Assembly (NCBI GenBank): GCA_947372465.1
Contig: CANBTT010000004.1
Span: 28,058-92,057 of the forward strand
Length of the DNA stretch: 64,000 nt
Source of the DNA: Burkholderiales bacterium
GTDB taxonomy: Bacteria; Pseudomonadota; Gammaproteobacteria; Burkholderiales; Burkholderiaceae_C
Direction: 5' to 3'
This document shows, piece after piece, positions 26,158-34,968 of this stretch. Position 1 is the first letter of the stretch. Each line of letters begins with the position of its first letter. The notes beneath the pieces were generated by a model. That model made no database searches, had not been told where the DNA came from, and saw nothing but the letters and a program-made list of their open reading frames with translations. The position numbers were made by a program, and so were the translations under genes.

Positions 26158-27330
26158 TTATCCAGGGTCCTTGAGCGAACCCAGCCAAGCCTGGCTGTCT
26201 TGACCCAATTTGGGAGGAGGACCATAGGGCGCTGGCCGAACACCATTAAAACTCAAGGGAAGACCCAAAAATTTCATGCCAGTGCCTGACACTTCTTGAA
26301 CCAAACCCAACGCCTTGGTTTGATCATGCTCAAGCATTTGAGCCAAGTTCTGGATGGGCGCACAGGGAACGCCCTGAGCTTCGAGCACTTGTTGCCAATG
26401 GGCCGAAGTTTGGCCCACCAAGACTTGATCAAGCATGTCATAGAGCTCTTTGCTGTGCTTGACTCGATCGGGATTGGTTAAAAATCGTGGATCCTTGGCC
26501 CATTCAGGGTGACCCAAGGCCTGAGAGAGGGCTCGAAAAAGATCATCGCTACCGGCTGCAATGACCAGCTCACCATCCAAGACCTGATAGGCCTTGTAAG
26601 GGACAATACCGGGCGCTCCTGAGCCTTGTTTGGGACTCAATTCACCACTTGCTAAAAATTGAGCGGCAAGCAAAGACACCCACTGCGTTGCCGTTTCATA
26701 CAAGGAAACATCAATGCATTGACCTCGTCCTGTTTCTCTCTTGTTCAAGAGGGCCGTCAATATGCCAATCACAGACCACATGCCTGTGCCCATGTCAACA
26801 ATGGAGGCGCCGACTCGAACCGAGGGTCGCCCGACCTCACCCGTGGTGCTCATGATGCCACCAAAGGCTTGCATCAAGGGATCATAGCCAGGCTTGGATT
26901 TCAATGGACCTTGTTGTCCAAAGGCACCCAAATTGCAATAAATCAAAGAGGGCTTCAAAGCCAACAATGTTTGTCCATCAAGTCCCAATTCCTCAACATG
27001 GCCAGGGCGCAAATTTTGAACAACGACATCGGCCTTGCTCACAATCAAATCGATCAACGCCGCTCTTTGCCCCTCATCTCTCAGATCACAAACCACCGAA
27101 TCTTTGTTGCGGTTGAGTGCTTGAAAAAAAGCAGAGGCCCCTTCCCAAAAAGGAGGGCCCCAACGCCTGGCATCGTCTCCCTGAGGTTTTTCGATTTTGA
27201 TCACCCGTGCGCCCAACTCAGAGAGTATTTGCGCAGCGTAAGGAGCAGCGACACTGCTGCCCAACTCGACCACAATGAGATCTTTGAAGGCGCTAGAGAA
27301 TAAATGGCTTGAATTCATGCAATGGTTCAA
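26158..27330 (-). CDS. CaiB/BaiF (class III) CoA-transferase
   Basis: FKDLIVVELGSSVAAPYAAQILSELGARVIKIEKPQGDDARRWGPPFWEGASAFFQALNRNKDSVVCDL...GAFGQQGPLKSKPGYDPL. Confidence 0.94.
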   Translation of the reverse strand: MNHCMNSSHLFSSAFKDLIVVELGSSVAAPYAAQILSELGARVIKIEKPQGDDARRWGPPFWEGASAFFQALNRNKDSVVCDLRDEGQRAALIDLIVSKADVVVQNLRPGHVEELGLDGQTLLALKPSLIYCNLGAFGQQGPLKSKPGYDPLMQAFGGIMSTTGEVGRPSVRVGASIVDMGTGMWSVIGILTALLNKRETGRGQCIDVSLYETATQWVSLLAAQFLASGELSPKQGSGAPGIVPYKAYQVLDGELVIAAGSDDLFRALSQALGHPEWAKDPRFLTNPDRVKHSKELYDMLDQVLVGQTSAHWQQVLEAQGVPCAPIQNLAQMLEHDQTKALGLVQEVSGTGMKFLGLPLSFNGVRPAPYGPPPKLGQDSQAWLGSLKDPG

Positions 27331-27531
27331 TGGACGGGCGATCCTCCTGAGGGTCTAAGCGCAAAGACCCACCCCCCTCAAAAGAAATTGACACAATAAG
27401 AAGCAATTCATTCTAGGGCGCCCCCAAGCCCTGTCAATGGGTTTTCTACTCAGCAAAAAAGCTGACAATTGGTGATCTAATTCTTCAATTGATAACATTT
27501 TTAGCCATTTTCTTTTACACAGGTAGGTCCC

Positions 27532-28587
27532 ATGTCACACGACCCCACTCAAACTGCTTTTACCCCCACGTCTTCTATCGATTCAAAGCGACGTGAGTAC
27601 CTCAAAGCTCAAATGCTGCTCGCCCTCGCAAGCACGGGAGTGCTTTCCTCGCCCTTGAGCTTTGCCGCCGATGCGCCCAAGAGCACTTACCCCAACAGGC
27701 CCATCAAAATGATCGTGCCTTGGCCTCCCGGGCAGGCCACTGACTTGGCGGCTCGGGTATTGAGTCAAGAGATGTCTAAAATCATTGGCACTCAAATCAT
27801 CATCGACAACAAGGCTGGCGCAGGTGGCGGCATTGGAACCGATGCGGTTGCCAAATCTGCTGCGGATGGGTACACCATTTTGGCGGGATCAAGCGGCCCC
27901 GTCACGGTGAGCCCTTTGCTGCAAAAAACCCCTTATGACGTTGAAAAGGAACTGATCCCTGTGGCCATGCTGGGCTTGTCCCCTTATGTCTTGGTCACCG
28001 CCATGAATTTCCCAGCCAAGGACATCAAGGAATTGGTGGAGATGTTCAAAGCCAGTCCTGGCAAATACACCTTCGCCACCTCTGGCACAGGAGCCACAGC
28101 CCACCTGATCACGGAAGCGTTCAATGCCGCACTTGGCATCCAAGGCATTCACATTCCATACAAAGGCTCTATTCCTGCTCTCACCGATGTGGTCAGCGGA
28201 CAAGTGCATTACTGCATCGAGACGGCCGCCTCCGTGATGCCTTTGATTCGGGGAGGCAAACTCAAACCCTATGGTGTTTCTTTGGAAAAGGGCAGCGCTG
28301 TCACGCCGGGTATTCCAGCGATGTCCAGCACCCTGGACCTACCAGGATTTGACATGGGTGCTTGGCTCGGTCTCATGGTGCCCACTGGAACACCCAAGGA
28401 TGTGGTCGAGAAAATTGCCATTGCCACAGAAAAAGCCATGTCCTCCGCCGAGGTCAAACAAGCCTTCAATACCATTGCTTTGGAGATCGACTACAGACGC
28501 AGCGATGAATTCATCAAATATTTAAAGAACATCAAAACCGCGTTTTCTGATGTGATCAAGAAAAACAACATCAAAGTCGATTCTTAA
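27532..28587 (+). CDS. Tripartite tricarboxylate transporter (Bug family) substrate-binding protein with twin-arginine-like leader
   Basis: N-terminus ...SKRREYLKAQMLLALASTGVLSSPLSFAAD, then YPNRPIKMIVPWPPGQATDLAARVLSQEMSK...DNKAGAGGGIGTDAVAKSAADGYT. Confidence 0.92.
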   Translation: MSHDPTQTAFTPTSSIDSKRREYLKAQMLLALASTGVLSSPLSFAADAPKSTYPNRPIKMIVPWPPGQATDLAARVLSQEMSKIIGTQIIIDNKAGAGGGIGTDAVAKSAADGYTILAGSSGPVTVSPLLQKTPYDVEKELIPVAMLGLSPYVLVTAMNFPAKDIKELVEMFKASPGKYTFATSGTGATAHLITEAFNAALGIQGIHIPYKGSIPALTDVVSGQVHYCIETAASVMPLIRGGKLKPYGVSLEKGSAVTPGIPAMSSTLDLPGFDMGAWLGLMVPTGTPKDVVEKIAIATEKAMSSAEVKQAFNTIALEIDYRRSDEFIKYLKNIKTAFSDVIKKNNIKVDS

Positions 28588-30203
28588 GCCTTGTTGCCCG
28601 CCAAGAGCTGAACTGTTGGGTAAGGACCGTCCAAAAGTTCATAGCGCGACAAGACCAATTCACGGACCTTCTTGCGACTGATCTTGCCCTGGGGGTTTCT
28701 TGGTAGCGCCTTGACATCAAGCAAAATTCTGGGCTGCTTGTATTTGGACAAAGCGCTCAATCTGGTGCTCACCTCCAGCGTCCATTCAGCGCCAACCCCT
28801 TCAGCCACTGCTATGATCACCTCCCCCCAATATTCAGAAGGCAAAGAGGTGATGCTAACGGTGTCCCATTGAACTGAGCCAGCCAACAACAATTCAATTT
28901 CATCGGGATTGACACGGTAGCCCCCTGTTTTGATCACATCGGCGATTCGTCCTGTGAGCATCAAGCGCCCCTTGTCATCAAAATACCCCAAGTCTCCTGT
29001 TGCGTGCCAGCCCTCATGTTCGTGCTCAATGACACCTTGAGGATTGAGCAAGAAACATGACATCTGCGGCGCTCTGAGATAAATCTCACCTTGCTTGAGC
29101 TCTTCCTCATCGCCCTCCTCCTCCAGAGCATCTGCTTCTGAGTGAGGAACAATTTTCATCTCTACACCAGTTTGAGGCCAACCCACACACGCGCCAGCAG
29201 GCAGCGTCTTGGTTTGATAAAAATCATGCGTTTGCTCAGGACTCAAAACCGTGATGGGGTTGACGCACTCGGACTTGCCATAGGTCACTCTCACCACAGG
29301 ACCAAACATCTGAAGGGCCTTGTCATAAAGCCCCTTGGACAAGGGTTGCGTGCCCGTGAAGATGCATTTGACCCCCTTGAACACACGCCCCTCATGGCCT
29401 TGAATCAGTTTTCCAAGAACAGTGGGAGGCGCAAAAATATATTGCAATGCTTCGCTCTCCAAGAGAGGTGTAATTTTTGGCAAATCGACCCCACTCAAAA
29501 GCACCACTTCTGCACCAAAATCAGCCCAGGCAAAGGTCATCAAGGAAGCTCCGTGAACAAAGGGCGTCATCAAAAGAAGCTTGGATCCTTTTTGAGGCAC
29601 AAAGGGCATTGAAGCCTTAAGCATTTGTTCGGCAATCCAGCGTCTTTGATGGGAGTAGACCACACCCTTGGGCTTGCCTGTCGTGCCGGAAGTGAACAAG
29701 ATTCGACCCCAATCTTCAGACTTGACGCTTGGGAGGACCTTTACCGCAGCTGCCACAGTTTTGATCTGTAAATCAATTTCAGCCCTCAACTCTTCAATGC
29801 TGAGAACGCCAAAGCCAAGCTGGGTCAATTGACTGCGTTTATTTTCATAAGTGATGATCCATTTGAACTTAGCAACATCTGCACACCACATGAGCTCATC
29901 GGTGGTGCTGTTGAAACTCAAAGGGACCTCAGCGGCTCCATTCAATTTGATGCCATAGGTGATCCAAATGGCGTCAAGATGGTTGGGTAGCAAAGACGCA
30001 ACTGGTTCAGCACTTTTGATGCCTTTTTCATTCAAAACGCTGGCAAGCACATGGGCAAAGGTGTTCAATTCATTGAAAGTCAAGAACTCATCGGCACCGT
30101 CTGAGGCAAAGGTGCGTGGACCAAATTTTTGAGCCAATTGGTTCAAACTCTCAGACCAATTGATGTGTGTGATAGAGCCCTGGATGGAGGAGTTGGTTGA
30201 CAT
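28584..30203 (-). CDS. AMP-binding acyl-CoA synthetase/ligase
   Basis: ILFTSGTTGKPKGVVYSHQRR...YGKSECVNPI...GWHATGDLGYFDDKGRLMLTGRIADVIKTGGYRVNPDEIE...LPRNPQGKISRKKVRE. Confidence 0.93.
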   Translation of the reverse strand: MSTNSSIQGSITHINWSESLNQLAQKFGPRTFASDGADEFLTFNELNTFAHVLASVLNEKGIKSAEPVASLLPNHLDAIWITYGIKLNGAAEVPLSFNSTTDELMWCADVAKFKWIITYENKRSQLTQLGFGVLSIEELRAEIDLQIKTVAAAVKVLPSVKSEDWGRILFTSGTTGKPKGVVYSHQRRWIAEQMLKASMPFVPQKGSKLLLMTPFVHGASLMTFAWADFGAEVVLLSGVDLPKITPLLESEALQYIFAPPTVLGKLIQGHEGRVFKGVKCIFTGTQPLSKGLYDKALQMFGPVVRVTYGKSECVNPITVLSPEQTHDFYQTKTLPAGACVGWPQTGVEMKIVPHSEADALEEEGDEEELKQGEIYLRAPQMSCFLLNPQGVIEHEHEGWHATGDLGYFDDKGRLMLTGRIADVIKTGGYRVNPDEIELLLAGSVQWDTVSITSLPSEYWGEVIIAVAEGVGAEWTLEVSTRLSALSKYKQPRILLDVKALPRNPQGKISRKKVRELVLSRYELLDGPYPTVQLLAGNKA

Positions 30204-30244
30204 GGGATGATTTTAAAAAATTGATGCGCTCAGTTTTGTAGGAT

Positions 30245-31768
30245 TTATAAAGCGCCCATGGACTTGGTCGTGCCATCTTGGTGGCACAAGACTTGGCCCG
30301 AAAGTCTCCCCGTTGCACGTCCGTCTTGATAGACCATCTCGCCATTGACCCAAACGCCAAGGATGCCTCTCGAAGCCGCAACTGGGTGCTCGTAACTAGA
30401 GACCGCATTGACCTCTTCAGGATCGAAAAGTGTCAAATCTGCATAGCAGCCCACACGAATTTCACCACGGCCAGTCAATCTAAAATTTTTGGCCGTGGTG
30501 GACGTCATTTTTCTGATGGCACTTTCGAGTGGAAACAAGCCCAAAGTTCGACTGTAATGCCCGAGCACTTTGGTGAACGAGCCCCAAAGCCTTGGATGAG
30601 GAAATTCATCATGTGGTAGACCATCTGAACCAATCATCACCTGTGGGTGCGACAAAATGGTTTGTACATCTGACTCATCCATTCGGAAATAAATGGCGCC
30701 CGCTGGATCCAGTTTCTTGATGGCCTCCTCTTCGCTGAGCTCAAGCTTTTGGGCAATGTGCGACAAGTCCTTGCCCGCCATTTCAGGCATGGCCTTTGAC
30801 CAAGTCACGATGACCCTTGAAGCCGTCACCGCGCGGTCGAAGCTCAAAATGGTTGAGCTTGCAGGGTAAGGGTAGCAATCAAAACAGATTTCTTGCCTGT
30901 CTTGATGGGCTTGAATATGGGCCAAAGCGCGTGAAGACTGGCCATAATTTTTAACGCCAACCACCTTGAGGTGCGAAATGATCACAGGGGCGTCCACTTC
31001 ACGCCCCACTAAAAAGCTCTCGTCCAAGGAGGCCAAGAGGCCGTCTGCTTCGTCTCTCATGTGGGTGCAGTACACGCCCTGAAATTCTCTCAATGGCCTA
31101 CATATTTCAACGACCTCTTGCGTGCTTGCAGCTTTTGCAGGCTCGTAATAAAGGCCTGTGGAGACGCCAATGGCCCCGGCCTTCAAAGCCTCACGGACTA
31201 GCTCACGCATGGCTGAGATTTCTGCCTCATTGGCCTCTCGGTTCAAGTCCTCCATGGCTGCAACTCTGAGGGTCGTGTGTCCCACCAACAATGCACAATT
31301 GATGGCCGAAGGATGGTCTTTTAAGGCCTGAAGATAAGAGGCAAAGTCCTTAAAGCGAAACCATTCACCAGATTCATCAAGCAAATTCAAAGGCGGCGTC
31401 ACATCCGTTTTAAACGCCTTGGGCATTGGGGCCAAAGAAATACCGCAATTGCCAGCAATCACGGTCGTTATACCTTGACTCAATTTGGGCATCATTTGAG
31501 GATCAGACAAAAGAAGCCGATCATCGTGTGTGTGCGCATCAATGAAGCCAGGCGACAACACCTTGCCCTTGGCATCAAAAACAATGCTCGCACAAGACAT
31601 TTGCGCTTCTAGCGCACAAGCGTCCTCTTGTAGATGCCCATCAAATACACCGACAATTTTGTCTGCTCGGATAGCAACAGCCCCATTGAACCTGGGTTGG
31701 CCAGTCCCATCGATGATGGTCGCATTGAAGATGAGTAAATCGACAAGATCCACAGTTAAGTCTGTCAT
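30245..31768 (-). CDS. N-acyl-D-amino-acid deacylase (D-aminoacylase)-like amidohydrolase
   Basis: LLIFNATIIDGTGQPRFNGAVAIRADKIVGVFDG...VLSPGFIDAHTHDDRLLLSDP...GITTVIAGNCGISLAPM...THMRDEADGLLASLDE...GSDGLPHDEFPHPRLWGSFTKVLG. Confidence 0.9.
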   Translation of the reverse strand: MTDLTVDLVDLLIFNATIIDGTGQPRFNGAVAIRADKIVGVFDGHLQEDACALEAQMSCASIVFDAKGKVLSPGFIDAHTHDDRLLLSDPQMMPKLSQGITTVIAGNCGISLAPMPKAFKTDVTPPLNLLDESGEWFRFKDFASYLQALKDHPSAINCALLVGHTTLRVAAMEDLNREANEAEISAMRELVREALKAGAIGVSTGLYYEPAKAASTQEVVEICRPLREFQGVYCTHMRDEADGLLASLDESFLVGREVDAPVIISHLKVVGVKNYGQSSRALAHIQAHQDRQEICFDCYPYPASSTILSFDRAVTASRVIVTWSKAMPEMAGKDLSHIAQKLELSEEEAIKKLDPAGAIYFRMDESDVQTILSHPQVMIGSDGLPHDEFPHPRLWGSFTKVLGHYSRTLGLFPLESAIRKMTSTTAKNFRLTGRGEIRVGCYADLTLFDPEEVNAVSSYEHPVAASRGILGVWVNGEMVYQDGRATGRLSGQVLCHQDGTTKSMGAL

Positions 31769-31860
31769 TGGCCCATTTTAAGGCCACAAACTCAGTGGAT
31801 GCACCCGTTGAATACGGGTGTTTTCACCAAGCACACTCGACGAGAGACTTGGAAAAATGC

Positions 31861-32580
31861 TTATGCCGCGTCAGCAATCTGGACTTGTGCAGTGAAGCGG
31901 TATCCTGCTCCCCTGACCGTCTCAATCATGGGCCCAGCAGCGCCCAATGACTCTCGCAAACGCTTCACATGCACATCGACCGTGCGCTCCTCAATGAACA
32001 CGTGATCACCCCAAATTTTGTCAAGGAGTTGCGAGCGTGAATGCACACGCTCAGCATGGCGCATCAAATAATTCAACAACTTGAATTCTGTGGGACCGAT
32101 CTTAAGCGCCACATCTCTGAAGTTGACCCTGTACGTTGCACCATCCAGGGTCAAATCACCAACCGTGACCGTGTCCAATGCTTGTTCCGGTGCGCGTCGC
32201 CTGAGGACCGCACGAATGCGTGCCAACAACTCCTGGGTCGAAAAGGGTTTGGTGATGTAGTCATCCGCTCCAGCATCCAGGCCGGAGACCTTGTCGCTTT
32301 CATCGCTTCTGGCTGTCAACATCACAATGGGAACGCTTTTGACTCTTGGATCGGCTCGCCATCTTTTGGCCAAAGTCACACCACTTTGACCAGGGAGCAT
32401 CCAGTCGAGCAAGATGATGTCGGGCAAAATCGTGTCAATCTCTCTTTGTGCCGACTCTCCATCTTCTGCCCAAATGGGTGTGAGCCCATTGTGACGAAGA
32501 TTGACTGCAATCAATTCGGCGATGGAGGACTCATCTTCTACGATCAAGACTCTAGGAGGATGTCTCATTTCAATGGCCAA
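31861..32580 (-). CDS. phoB: Phosphate regulon response regulator PhoB
   Basis: RVLIVEDESSIAELIAVNLRHNGL...DIILLDWMLPGQSGVTLAKRWRAD...GADDYITKPFSTQELLARIRAVLRRR...KLLNYLMRHAERVHSRSQLLDKIWGDHVFIEERTVDVHVKRLRESL. Confidence 0.96.
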   Translation of the reverse strand: MAIEMRHPPRVLIVEDESSIAELIAVNLRHNGLTPIWAEDGESAQREIDTILPDIILLDWMLPGQSGVTLAKRWRADPRVKSVPIVMLTARSDESDKVSGLDAGADDYITKPFSTQELLARIRAVLRRRAPEQALDTVTVGDLTLDGATYRVNFRDVALKIGPTEFKLLNYLMRHAERVHSRSQLLDKIWGDHVFIEERTVDVHVKRLRESLGAAGPMIETVRGAGYRFTAQVQIADAA

Positions 32581-32583
32581 TCT

Positions 32584-33285
32584 TTATTGAAGGGTGGACT
32601 CAATTTGTTCAATGGATGTATGGCGTACATCGGCCCCATTGACAATATAAATAATGAGCTCAGCAATGTTTTTAGCATGGTCCCCAATTCGCTCAATGGC
32701 TTTGGCAATGAAGAGCAAATCCAAGCTTGCAGAAATGGTTCTTGCATCTTCCATCATGTAGGTGATCAGGATTCTCAAAAACCCATCAAACTCAGAATCT
32801 ATCAAATTGTCATCTTTCAAGATCGACAAAGCCGTCTTGGTGTCCAAACGTGCAAATGCATCAAGGGCTTTTCTTAAAATAGAACTGGCCATTTCTGAGG
32901 CGACTCTAAGTTCAGACGCTGGGAGAGCACGGCTGTTGCCGCTTTGGATAATGGACTTGACCATCCGTGCAATTTTCTCGGCCTCGTCGCCTGCTCGCTC
33001 TAAATTGGCCGTCATTTTTGAGATCGCCATCAAAAGCCTCAAGTCAACGGCTGTGGGCTGTCTGCGGCCAATGATAGAAGTCAAATCGCGATCGATCTCA
33101 ACTTCTAATGCATTGACTCTCGCCTCGTTTTCTATCACGTGATCAGCAACCTCGGCGCTGAATTGGGAGAGTGCATAAACAGCTTGCCTGATTTGAGATT
33201 CGACCAAGCCACCCAGCTCCATCACTCTAGAGGAGACACTGTTGAGCTCGGAATCAAATTGCGTTGAGAGGTGTTTGTCAGCCAT
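32584..33285 (-). CDS. phoU: Phosphate signalling complex protein PhoU
   Basis: DKHLSTQFDSELNSVSSRVMELGGLVESQIRQAVYAL...AIERIGDHAKNIAELIIYIVNG; adjacent to pstB/phoB. Confidence 0.96.
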   Translation of the reverse strand: MADKHLSTQFDSELNSVSSRVMELGGLVESQIRQAVYALSQFSAEVADHVIENEARVNALEVEIDRDLTSIIGRRQPTAVDLRLLMAISKMTANLERAGDEAEKIARMVKSIIQSGNSRALPASELRVASEMASSILRKALDAFARLDTKTALSILKDDNLIDSEFDGFLRILITYMMEDARTISASLDLLFIAKAIERIGDHAKNIAELIIYIVNGADVRHTSIEQIESTLQ

Positions 33286-33327
33286 GATTATTTCCTAAAT
33301 TTCTAGTCAATATAATTTATTTCAATT

Positions 33328-34104
33328 TCAACCGAAGCGACCCGTAATATAGTCCTCTGTCTCTTTTCTTTGAGGCTTGAAGAACATTTGCTCCGTGGCG
33401 CCAAATTCAACCAAATCACCCAAGTACATATAGGCTGTAAAGTCGCTGCAACGTGCTGCTTGCTGCATGTTGTGGGTCACAATCACAACGGTGTAGTCTT
33501 GCTTCAATTCAATGATCAACTCTTCCACTTTGGCCGTCGAGATCGGATCGAGCGCAGAGCATGGCTCATCAAGCAACAAGACCTCAGGCTTGATGGCAAT
33601 GCCTCTGGCGATGCACAAGCGCTGTTGCTGCCCACCGGATAGACCCGAGCCACTTTGCTGCAACTTGTCCTTGACTTCTCCCCAAAGTGCGGCCTTTCTT
33701 AAGGCCCACTCCACTCGGTCTTCCATCTCACTTTTGGTCAAGTTTTCAAACAACTTCACGCCAAACGCGATGTTGTCAAAGATGGACATGGGAAATGGCG
33801 TTGGCTTTTGAAAAACCATCCCAACCTTGGCCCTGATCAATGCCACATCGTCCTTGGAGGCCAATAAATTTTCACCATCCAAAACAATTGAACCTTCTGC
33901 GCGCTGCTCTGGATAGAGTTCAAACATGCGGTTAAACGTTCTGAGCAAGGTTGACTTTCCGCAACCTGATGGGCCAATGAAGGCCGTTACTTTGTTTTCT
34001 GGAATTTCCAAATTTATATTTTTAAGTGCATGGAACTTTCCATAATAAAAATTTAAATTCTGAACAGATATTTTAGATTGTGTAATTGTTTCTGCTTGCA
34101 TCAT
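33328..34104 (-). CDS. pstB: Phosphate ABC transporter ATP-binding protein
   Basis: [49 protein letters not shown]...[36 protein letters not shown]. Confidence 0.97.
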   Translation of the reverse strand: MMQAETITQSKISVQNLNFYYGKFHALKNINLEIPENKVTAFIGPSGCGKSTLLRTFNRMFELYPEQRAEGSIVLDGENLLASKDDVALIRAKVGMVFQKPTPFPMSIFDNIAFGVKLFENLTKSEMEDRVEWALRKAALWGEVKDKLQQSGSGLSGGQQQRLCIARGIAIKPEVLLLDEPCSALDPISTAKVEELIIELKQDYTVVIVTHNMQQAARCSDFTAYMYLGDLVEFGATEQMFFKPQRKETEDYITGRFG

Positions 34105-34119
34105 GATTCCATTTGAAAT

Positions 34120-34968
34120 TTAAGATTTTTGACGGGTAAGCACCCGAGCCAAAATATTCAGACCTAAAACAGCCACAGTGATTAAAAATACACCAGCCCA
34201 GGCCAACTCTTGCCAATTTTGATAAGGGCTCATGGCAAACTTAAAAATGGTCACAGGCAGACTTGCAACCGGCCCACTCAAACTGGAGGTCCAAAATTGG
34301 TTGTTCAACGACGTAAAAAGGAGCGGTGCTGTTTCACCTGAAATCCGAGCAACAGCCAACAAAATACCGGTCACCACCCCTGAGCGTGCGGCCTTTAAGG
34401 TAATGCCCATGATCACCTTCCATTTGGGTGCACCCAAAGCATAGGCCGCCTCTCTAAGCCCTGGAGGGACCAAGAGCAGCATGTTTTCTGTGGTTCGGAT
34501 GACCACAGGTATCACGATCAATGCCAGCGCCAATATACCCGCCCAACCGGAAAATGTATTAAAACGTGCAACAACAAGGGTGTAGACAAACAAACCAATG
34601 ACAATAGAGGGTGCAGAGAGCAAAATTTCGTTGACAAAGCGCGTGATGTTGGAGAGTTGTCCCTTGGGGTTGTACTCAGCCAAATAAATGCCCGCCATCA
34701 CGCCAATGGGCGTACCGACAAAGGTGGCCAACAAAACCATCACAAAGGATCCGTAAATCGCATTGGCTATGCCACCAGGATCATTTGGAGCAGGCGTCAT
34801 TTCAGTCAAGGTGGCCACGCTCAAGCCGTGGAGGCCCAAGAAAATCGTTTGCCACAAAATCCAAATGAGCCAAATCAAACCAAAGGCCATGGCGGCCATG
34901 GACAAGAAAATAGCGATTTGATTGGTTCTTTTTCTCGCTTTGAACTTGGCGACTCTCTCTTGACTCAT
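34120..34968 (-). CDS. pstA: Phosphate ABC transporter permease PstA
   Basis: [35 protein letters not shown]...[29 protein letters not shown]. Confidence 0.96.
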   Translation of the reverse strand: MSQERVAKFKARKRTNQIAIFLSMAAMAFGLIWLIWILWQTIFLGLHGLSVATLTEMTPAPNDPGGIANAIYGSFVMVLLATFVGTPIGVMAGIYLAEYNPKGQLSNITRFVNEILLSAPSIVIGLFVYTLVVARFNTFSGWAGILALALIVIPVVIRTTENMLLLVPPGLREAAYALGAPKWKVIMGITLKAARSGVVTGILLAVARISGETAPLLFTSLNNQFWTSSLSGPVASLPVTIFKFAMSPYQNWQELAWAGVFLITVAVLGLNILARVLTRQKS

